A model generated the notes under the pieces. That model did no database searches and was not told the DNA's origin. It was given only the letters and a program-made list of their open reading frames with translations. A stretch of DNA of 64,000 nucleotides, from NCBI RefSeq assembly GCF_003255815.1, contig NC_037668.1, forward strand, positions 62,988,178-63,052,177, read 5' to 3'. Positions 57,659 through 64,000 of the stretch are shown one piece after another (position 1 is the stretch's first letter; the number at the start of each line of letters is the position of its first letter). The translations under genes were made by a program, and so were the position numbers. Origin of the DNA: Theropithecus gelada (taxonomy: Eukaryota > Chordata > Mammalia > Primates > Cercopithecidae).

Positions 57659-57955
57659 GTAGGCTTGATTGGAAAGCATTTATCTAGCCTATTTAGGTTG
57701 AATGCAGTGGTCCTCTAACTTCCTTTCATCAGGGATTATTTTCATACATTTGACACATTCATAATAGGAATGGTAGCTCGCTGCACAAATTTCATATCTC
57801 ATCTTATACCTTAGAATTGCTAGTCTCTTCCATTGAATTAAATTAACACATGTTCTTCATATGAGGGTTTGTGTTTATGTACTGATAATCAATTTTTAAT
57901 GCTAATGTTAAAACAATTGTAAAGATCCTAAATTTATGTTTTAATTTATATCAAG

Positions 57956-57993
57956 GTGCAGTTCCAACAGTAACAGCGAAAATCATTGGTGAT
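57956..57993 (+). CDS. ZMYM4: ZMYM4 coding exon O (38-nt small exon)
   Basis: A 38-nt exon encoding about 12 residues (AVPTVTAKIIGD). The acceptor ATATCAAG has an unusually poor pyrimidine tract, while the donor GTAAGT is strong. Skipping would shift the frame, since 38 is not a multiple of three. It is supported by exact phase agreement with exons N and P and by the family sequence running from the linker into Ala-Ser-Thr-Gln-Thr-Asp. Confidence 0.92.
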
Positions 57994-58917
57994 GTAAGTT
58001 TTATTACTTTTATTGGTATTGTCACTGTATTTATTTTTCATTTTTGTACAGTATAAATATGTGTGAGCTAATTTGCCCACCTTTATTTATTATATGAAAT
58101 AGATTTCATTAGCTCATTTAATCTTTGTTCAGGAATAGGATTTTCTGGCTATTTAAATAGGTCTTTTATGTACTTTAATATCTTTGAATGCTGGCTATGT
58201 AGTTACTAAAAGTTTTTTTTTAATTACACAAAATTGAAGTACATTGTACAGGATTTAGGCATGAAAGACTTTTGGATGTTTTGTGATGTACTCAGGTTAT
58301 AAATAAAATATTTATAAAGTGTAGCTTATCCTCCCCCCAACCCAGTACAGATTATACTGTAAAAAAAAAAAAAAACTTTTTTTTAACCCATTAATATTTT
58401 CTGCTTTGTCTCTTAAAAGAAGAAAATAAATAATGAGAAAAACTTATGACTGGAACAGTGGCATTTCTGAAGTGTTTCTCCAGGTTTCTGGGATAACTTT
58501 CACATTGTCTTTATTCAAGTTACTTAAATGATCATAAGTGATTCTGTTATTTCTAGTTATCCAAGTTATCTTGAATCTAAGTCCCCTGTGTCTTAATCGG
58601 GAAGTAAGAATTCTCATTTTAAACTTAGCCAACATTGTTATTGATCAACAATGTGTTACAATAGAAATAGCATTTTTCTTGGTAAATAGAAGTTGTGATT
58701 AGAGACATGCAGAGTAATACATAGTTATTAAAACATTCCTTGATTACTATTAATATTTTAGGAGTATTGTATTTCTCATACATTTGGTTGAATATTTACT
58801 TGCTATGTCCTCCATGTAATTCCAATATGGCATTTCTTTTAAAATTATAATATTTCTTGTAATTACAGCGATATTTTAAAAATGTTTTTGGTTTCTAATT
58901 TGTTTTTTTTTTACTAG

Positions 58918-59062
58918 GCAAGTACTCAAACAGATGCCCTGAAACTGCCACCTTCCCAACCTCCAAGGCTTTTGAAGAACAAAGCTTTATTATGCAAACC
59001 CATCACACAGACTAAAGCCACTTCTTGCAAACCACATACCCAAAACAAAGAATGCCAGACAG
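58918..59062 (+). CDS. ZMYM4: ZMYM4 coding exon P (conserved KNKALLCKPITQTKA block)
   Basis: A 145-nt exon, acceptor TTTTTTTTTACTAG and donor GTATGT. It encodes a Pro-rich lead and then a Lys/Gln/Thr/Cys block (LLKNKALLCKP, followed by TKATSCKPHTQ and CQT). The equivalent block is present in ZMYM2 after its MYM array, so it marks the conserved region between the fingers and the Pro-Val repeats. Its function is not known to me. It ends with one base of a Glu codon. Confidence 0.96.
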
Positions 59063-59164
59063 GTATGTTCCTTGGTCTTTCTTTCTTTATTAATTTTTTA
59101 AGGGAAAGAAATGTAGGATTTACTTACATTGCATACCTGCTATTTCCTAGGTGATGTATTTGGT

Positions 59165-59300
59165 TGTTTGTGTACATTGCCCAGTTTAGTTCTCACAGCA
59201 TCCCTGTGAGTTAGGTATTTTCCTCATCTGAGGCTTAACAAGTTGGGTCAAAGAGAAGGAAGTTAATCAGTGATACCATACTGTGAGCAAGTCATTTAAT
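59165..59300 (-). mobile_element. MIR
   Basis: TTAGTTCTCACAGCATCCCTGTGAGTTAGGTATTTTCCTCATCTGAGG matches antisense MIR. Confidence 0.75.
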
Positions 59301-59499
59301 TCTCTTATTAATGACAATGTTATATTATAGAATGAGCGTAAGGTTTGGAATTATATGGACAGGCTTCTAGGAAGTGCTATTGTTTTACAGTGTGACCTTA
59401 GGTTTGAACTACTCCATAGTCTCTTTTGGCTACTCCACACTGTTTCAAATGAAGTCAGTTCCTTTTGAGAGAGCTTCAGAGCTTTTTGTTTGTTTGTTT

Positions 59500-60135
59500 A
59501 TTTGTTTTTAATGAACTGTCCCCCCCCCACCCAGGTAGAATCTCTGAGCCACCTCTGTGGATGCTGGGCAGGGTGGTAGTCTCTGGCCTTCTTGGCTTGC
59601 CTCTCCTGGCATGAAACTTCTGTCCTACAAGTGAGCTGGGGTGAAGGTGATCAGGATCCCAGTGTTCTTGGCCTGCTTTTTTTAGGGTAGAGCCTCCATC
59701 CAGTGGATGGAAACTGGGTGAAGGGAAGCCCCTGACTTCTTGCCCGTACTCACCAGGAATTTAGCCTCTTCAGCTTTCAGTTGGCGGGGATGAGAAATGC
59801 TTGTGGCCTACCATTCTTGATGAGAAACGGTAACACTTGATTGGAAGCTGAGGGGAGGGAAGCCCATTTTTATTGGCCACAGCTACCCAGAGTGGAGTTT
59901 CTGTCAATCTGAGCTGAGTTGAGCTGGCGTGATAAAGCCTGTGATGGCTGAAATGTCAGACTCTCACTGTTCTTACCAAATTTTAAACAGATTTTCTTGA
60001 ATAAATGTTTCTTCATTTGGTATATGCCTTTAGGACAATTTCCCAAGAATTTAAATGTCTGTTTTTAAATCGTTTTCACCCTCTTTGCTTGTTTCACTAA
60101 GGAATAGATCTTTGTAGCTCCTCATGCTGCCATCA
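59500..60135. mobile_element. Old L1-like segment
   Basis: GAATCTCTGAGCCACCTCTGTGGATGCTGGG...CTTGGCTTGCCTCTCCTGGCATG...TAGCTCCTCATGCTGCCATC is a GC-richer block I associate with mammalian L1M UTR sequence. Orientation not assigned. Confidence 0.5.
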
Positions 60136-60152
60136 AAAAGTCCTGGAATTTT

Positions 60153-60590
60153 GGCCGATTGTGGTGGCTCACACCTATAATCCCAGCAGTTTGGGAGGCT
60201 GAGGCGGGAGTATCACTTGAACCCAAGAGTTGAAGACCAGCACGGGCAACATAGCGAGACCATCTCTACTAAAAATTTTTTTCTTTGAGATGGGGTCTAG
60301 CTCTGTCGCCCAGGCTGCGGAGTGCAGTGGCACGATCTTGGCTTACTGCAAGCTCCGCCTCTCAGGTTCACGCCATTCTCCTGCCTCAGCCTCCTGAGTA
60401 GCTGGGACTACAGGCACCCGCCACCGCGCCCAGCTCATCTTTTTGTATTTTTAATAGAGGCGGGGTTTCACCATGTTAGCCAGGATGGTCTCGATCTCCT
60501 GACCTGGTGATCTGCCTGCCTTGGCCTCCCAAAGTGCTGGGATTACAGGCATGAGCCACCGTGCCCGGCCTCTACTAAACATTTTTTAAA
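60153..60590 (+). mobile_element. Old Alu left monomer interrupted by a younger Alu
   Basis: Plus-strand arm with outer duplication AAAAGTCCTGGAATTTT/AAAAGTCCCAGAATTTT. It is split at 60282-60570. Confidence 0.88.
60282..60570 (-). mobile_element. Alu (Y-like) nested in the monomer
   Basis: Minus-strand Alu. TCTACTAAAAATTTTTT and TCTACTAAACATTTTTT flank it. Confidence 0.92.
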
Positions 60591-60947
60591 AGTCCCAGAA
60601 TTTTTATACTAGAAAGAGATTCTTGATTTCTAGAGCTGCAGGGCTATCCTGTCAGCCACTGCTTCTCAAAGATTAGTATGCACATGAATCATCCAGGAAT
60701 TTTACTAAGTAGATTCTTATTCAGTGAGGCCTGAGATTTTGCATTTCATATAAGCTCCCAGGTAGAGTTCAGTGCTTCTGGTCCATGGAACACACCAAAA
60801 TAGCAAGGCTATAAATGATTTAGTTCTTTTTTTTTTTTTTTTTTTTTAATCAATAGCAGTTTATTTAGTATTATGTAGTTTGGTTATCAATGTTTCTAAA
60901 TTAAGTAACAATTTTTTAATGTCCGCTGTATTATGTAAAGTTTATTG

Positions 60948-61083
60948 GCCAAGTGTGGTGCCTCATGCCCATACTTCCAGCACTTTGGACAGCTGAGGCG
61001 AGAGGATCACTTGAGCCCAGGAGTTCAAGACCAGCCTGGGCAATATAGTGGGACCCCCATCTGTTAAAAAAAAAAAAAAAAAT
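60948..61083 (+). mobile_element. Alu left monomer (FLAM-like)
   Basis: Single-arm plus-strand Alu with A17 tail. Confidence 0.88.
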
Positions 61084-61198
61084 TATGCCATATTATTTTC
61101 CCACTTCTAACTGTAGTCAAATTGTTAGCTTTTCTCTTTCTGTCCCTAGCATTACCTTTCTCCTAGATTAATGATTTTACACTTATCTACCATATTCT

Positions 61199-61525
61199 CT
61201 GACACATAGAAAGGATTCTATATGCTCCTTGACTTATAATGTTGTACCCATCATATGTTAAAAAAAATCATCAGTCAAAAATGCGTTTAATATGCCCAAC
61301 CTCCAGAACATCATAACTAGGCCTAGGCTATTTTAAACATACCGAGAACTCTTACAGTAGCCTACAGTTGGGCAAAATCATCTAACACAAAGCTTATTTT
61401 ATAATAAAGTTTTGAATACCATGTAATTTATTCAGTGCTATACAGAAGTATGGTATATACTTGTTTTTGCACCATCATAAAATTGAAAAATCCTGTATTG
61501 AATCATCGTTAAGTTGGGGACTGTC
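61199..61525. mobile_element. Tigger-family remnant in intron P-Q
   Basis: Left end CTATATGCTCCTTGACTTATAATG and right end CATCGTTAAGTTGGGGACTGTCTG are degraded inverted repeats resembling Tigger-type ends. Confidence 0.6.
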
Positions 61526-61849
61526 TGGGTAAATAATGGAATAAGTCCTCTGTCTTGCTACTTTCTCCAAGTTTTTTTCCAAGTTCTGTTTCATCCTTTT
61601 AATACTTAGAACATCTGCTATATATATTTATTCTTTTTTGGAGGTATCATAACCTAGAGTAGTCTCCCATCATCTTAGCTCTACATATTATAATTGCCTC
61701 CTATTTTAACAGTTGATATATTTTTATTCAGTGCTGAAATTGTTGCCAAATTAATCTTTTTGATGTCATTTTCGTCACTACTCTGTGTTAAAAAAATCTT
61801 CAGTATCTCCCCACTATCTACTACAAATGATTTTGAAATGTGCCTTATA

Positions 61850-62010
61850 GCATGACTGAAATGGCCCCTCCCTATTCAGCCTCCTCTTTAGCAAGTGGTT
61901 TTCCATGCCTATATTCTAGGATCCCTGTTTCAATCCTTTCGATTTATCCATCTAAATTATATCCTGCATTCATTTGCTCCTCACATCACTGATATTTGTT
62001 ACCCACTTTT
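61850..62010 (+). mobile_element. L2 fragment
   Basis: CATGACTGAAATGGCCCCTCCCTATTCAGCCTCCTC resembles L2. Confidence 0.5.
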
Positions 62011-62189
62011 TGTCAGTGCTGTACTCAAGATTTTTTTTTTTTTCTGGCTACTTTAGTTATTTCTCCTTTGTAAGAACTCCTATAGTGTCGCAGGTCACTC
62101 TTACCTCCATAAGCTTTTTTATTTTGAAATCTTATTAAAATATTTCTAACCTTGTTTGCTTTTTGTGATTTTGTTGTTGTTACTGTTAG

Positions 62190-62308
62190 AAGACACTCCA
62201 AGTCAGCCCCAGATTATTGTGGTGCCAGTTCCCGTACCAGTGTTTGTTCCCATACCTCTTCATCTTTATACTCAGTATGCTCCAGTCCCATTTGGAATTC
62301 CAGTTCCA
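62190..62308 (+). CDS. ZMYM4: ZMYM4 coding exon Q (Pro-Val repeat segment)
   Basis: A 119-nt exon encoding EDTPSQPQ and then an alternating Pro/Val/Ile segment (VVPVPVPVFVPIP, then VPFGIPVP). This alternating segment is a hallmark of ZMYM2/3/4 and continues into exon R. The exon starts with two bases of Glu and ends on a codon boundary before a consensus GTGAGT donor; the acceptor is TTACTGTTAG. The frame stays open about 54 nt past the donor, which is not significant. Confidence 0.96.
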
Positions 62309-63013
62309 GTGAGTAATCATTTAGAGATTAAAGCTAATTTAGCATGCATTTTCCTCAATTAAAATTGTATAATTCTGTGAAGAAAGTTTTCATTTGTTGG
62401 TAAAATATATCTGCTTCTGATTGGCTGTTATCATATTACCATTATTACTTAACATGGATTATATAAATGACTGCTTTTATTTGTACCCACCCTTCTCAGA
62501 AAAGGTTATGATGTAGCTTTTTAAAAAAGTTACATGCACAATGAGACCACTCAAATAGAAAAAGATCAGAAATGGTGTGTGTTGAAATCCTGGATTCTAG
62601 TAAGGGTGAAAAGAATACTGTGATTTACATAATTCTCATTTTTGATTAAAGAAAATATATTTTTTAATTACAAATTTATTTTTCCCAGGTACTGAGTCCT
62701 TAAAGGAAACAGTTATAAGAAAATTGTGAGAAATACAAGCAAAAACAACAAAAACAAAATGCAAGTGTGTTATAGAATTATTCTTTTAGAGGATTCAGAG
62801 ACATAATTGGTTGAGTGTCCAAAGCACTTATCAAAATTTTATTTAAATGGCTCTAGTCTTATAAAAGCAAACTAGCAAGACTATTTTAGTCATTAGCAAT
62901 GAATATATTCTAAATTTGTTTACTATTTTAATACCTAAATCATCTCACAAATCATACTTTTGACTACAAACCTGTTGCCTAAGAAAGCCTTCAGTCTATC
63001 CTTGGTCTTTCAG

Positions 63014-63185
63014 ATGCCCGTCCCTATGCTTATTCCATCTTCAATGGATAGTGAAGATAAAGTTACAGAGAGTATTGAAGACATTAAGGAAAAGCTTCCC
63101 ACACATCCATTTGAAGCTGATCTCCTTGAGATGGCAGAAATGATTGCAGAAGATGAAGAGAAGGAGAAGACTCTGTCTCAGGGAG
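63014..63185 (+). CDS. ZMYM4: ZMYM4 coding exon R (end of Pro-Val repeat, acidic stretch)
   Basis: A 172-nt exon, acceptor TGGTCTTTCAG. It begins Met-Pro-Val-Pro-Met, finishes the Pro-Val repeat, then codes for an acidic, helix-prone stretch rich in Glu/Asp/Lys (SIEDIKEKLP, EMAEMIAEDEEKEK). The 3' boundary is placed at GG|GTTGGT, because the family continues Ser-Gln-Gly-Gly-Ser and the last base then belongs to a split Gly codon. That donor is weak. Reading through it adds only four or five residues before a TAA at about 63200. The next coding exon is beyond the window. Confidence 0.9.
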
Positions 63186-63584
63186 GTTGGTATAATCTTT
63201 AAAAGCAAAGAAAGAAAAAACACATTTTATACATTTTCAGGTGACTCAAGTAATTTTAAGTATAAGACAGGGTGTTTCTTAAATCTTTATTGTCTGTGAA
63301 TACCAAGCCTCTGGGGTTGATTATACTTTGTAGTGCTTCTGAAAGCTCTTACTGTTTTTATGAAGGAAAACCAAGTATTAGTATTCAATTATTTTCCAAT
63401 ATTATCTCTCTAATTGAAGCCATGGTCCCCACATAAGAATTCCTGTTAGATAATAACCAGCATGCTGGTAGAGGGTAAATAGAACCTTAGGATGGAAAAC
63501 CATTTGGCTCAAAATAACTGATAGATAGATCTCATACTACTAGTGTGGAATCATGATAAAAACAATTGTTAACGTTTTGTGTGC

Positions 63585-63805
63585 TTGCCATACTCTAGGC
63601 ATTGTGCTCGGTGCATTGTGTGCCTTGACCCATTCAGTCTTCATGACAACCTTATGGGGTGGGGAGGGGGTACTATGTACCTCAAATTTCTGATCTAGAA
63701 GGTAGGATGTTAGACTTGCCTTGGTTGTGCAGTCCAGAAGTGGCGGAACCAGAACTTGAATCCAGATACATTTGACTCCAAAGCACATGATACTAACCAG
63801 AATCC
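63585..63805 (-). mobile_element. MIR
   Basis: CATTCAGTCTTCATGACAACCTTATGGGG...AACCAGAACTTGAATCCAGATACATTTGACTCCAAAGC spans most of an antisense MIR. Confidence 0.8.
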
Positions 63806-64000
63806 CCATTAACAGTGGTAATCTGTTTAACTGCATTTATTCCTAGTGTCTAGTTTTGTTAATGAATTATTCTTTCTGCATATGAAATCTGTTTACTTAG
63901 AACTCTGTAGTATGATTGATGTATATAGTGCAGTCATTTCATTTGAGATATAATTTGTTGTCTATACATATAAATTATTTATGTGCTTTTCTTTTTCTTT

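Larger units (their letters stand above)
57994..62189 (+). other. ZMYM4: ZMYM4 introns O-P and P-Q
   Basis: Intron O-P (57994-58917) has no repeat I can name. Intron P-Q (59063-62189) carries MIR, an L1-like segment, a nested Alu pair, an Alu monomer, a Tigger fossil and L2. Exon P (58918-59062) lies between them and is annotated separately. Confidence 0.8.
62309..64000 (+). other. ZMYM4: ZMYM4 intron Q-R and start of the intron after exon R
   Basis: The 705-bp intron Q-R shows no recognisable repeat. After exon R the window runs for another 815 bp of intron containing one MIR (63585-63805) and otherwise AT-rich sequence. Confidence 0.8.

Overview
This window is euchromatic primate nuclear DNA. 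It is packed with Alu elements in both orientations and with L1, L2, MIR, hAT and Tigger fossils, and it carries multi-exon coding sequence with GT-AG introns. One protein-coding gene runs through it on the + strand: ZMYM4 (zinc finger MYM-type 4), recognised from the translated exons. Eighteen consecutive coding exons can be placed between 25565 and 63185. They total 3117 nt (1039 codons) and every intron phase agrees with its neighbours. The first coding exon(s) lie upstream of the window and the C-terminal third (including the Crypton-derived domain of this family) lies downstream. One AluY copy at about 39617-39852 carries bases typical of Old World monkey AluYR subfamilies, and a 16-N gap interrupts it. 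The source is therefore more likely a cercopithecid draft assembly than human.

Layout: 1-25564 is the 3' part of a large upstream ZMYM4 intron. It is filled with antisense L1 debris, Alus, Tigger/hAT DNA-transposon fossils and a full-length processed RPL5 pseudogene (17158-18221). Exons coding for the acidic N-terminal region follow at 25565-28412. Next come a 7.7 kb intron, the exon pair at 36159-36754 (first MYM finger), and a 10 kb intron that splits the second MYM finger and holds nested Alus, the gap and a near-complete Tigger1 (43295-45976). From 46740 to 55812 the exons code for the remaining MYM fingers. From 57518 to 63185 they code for a Ser/Thr/Ala-rich linker, a conserved Lys/Gln/Thr block, the Pro-Val repeat segment and an acidic stretch.

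I found no second functional gene, CRISPR, operon or uncharacterised system. The most notable structures are local genome-evolution events: a 101-bp near-perfect inverted duplication that overwrites the 5' end of an Alu beside exon 7 of those seen here, a composite Alu inserted as one unit in Tigger1, a U2 snRNA 5' fragment inside a DNA-transposon fossil, and a 30-T homopolymer that serves as the polypyrimidine tract of a coding exon. Exons are lettered A to R in order; from memory of the human gene, exon A is probably exon 3. All family assignments come from reading the sequence without database searches.
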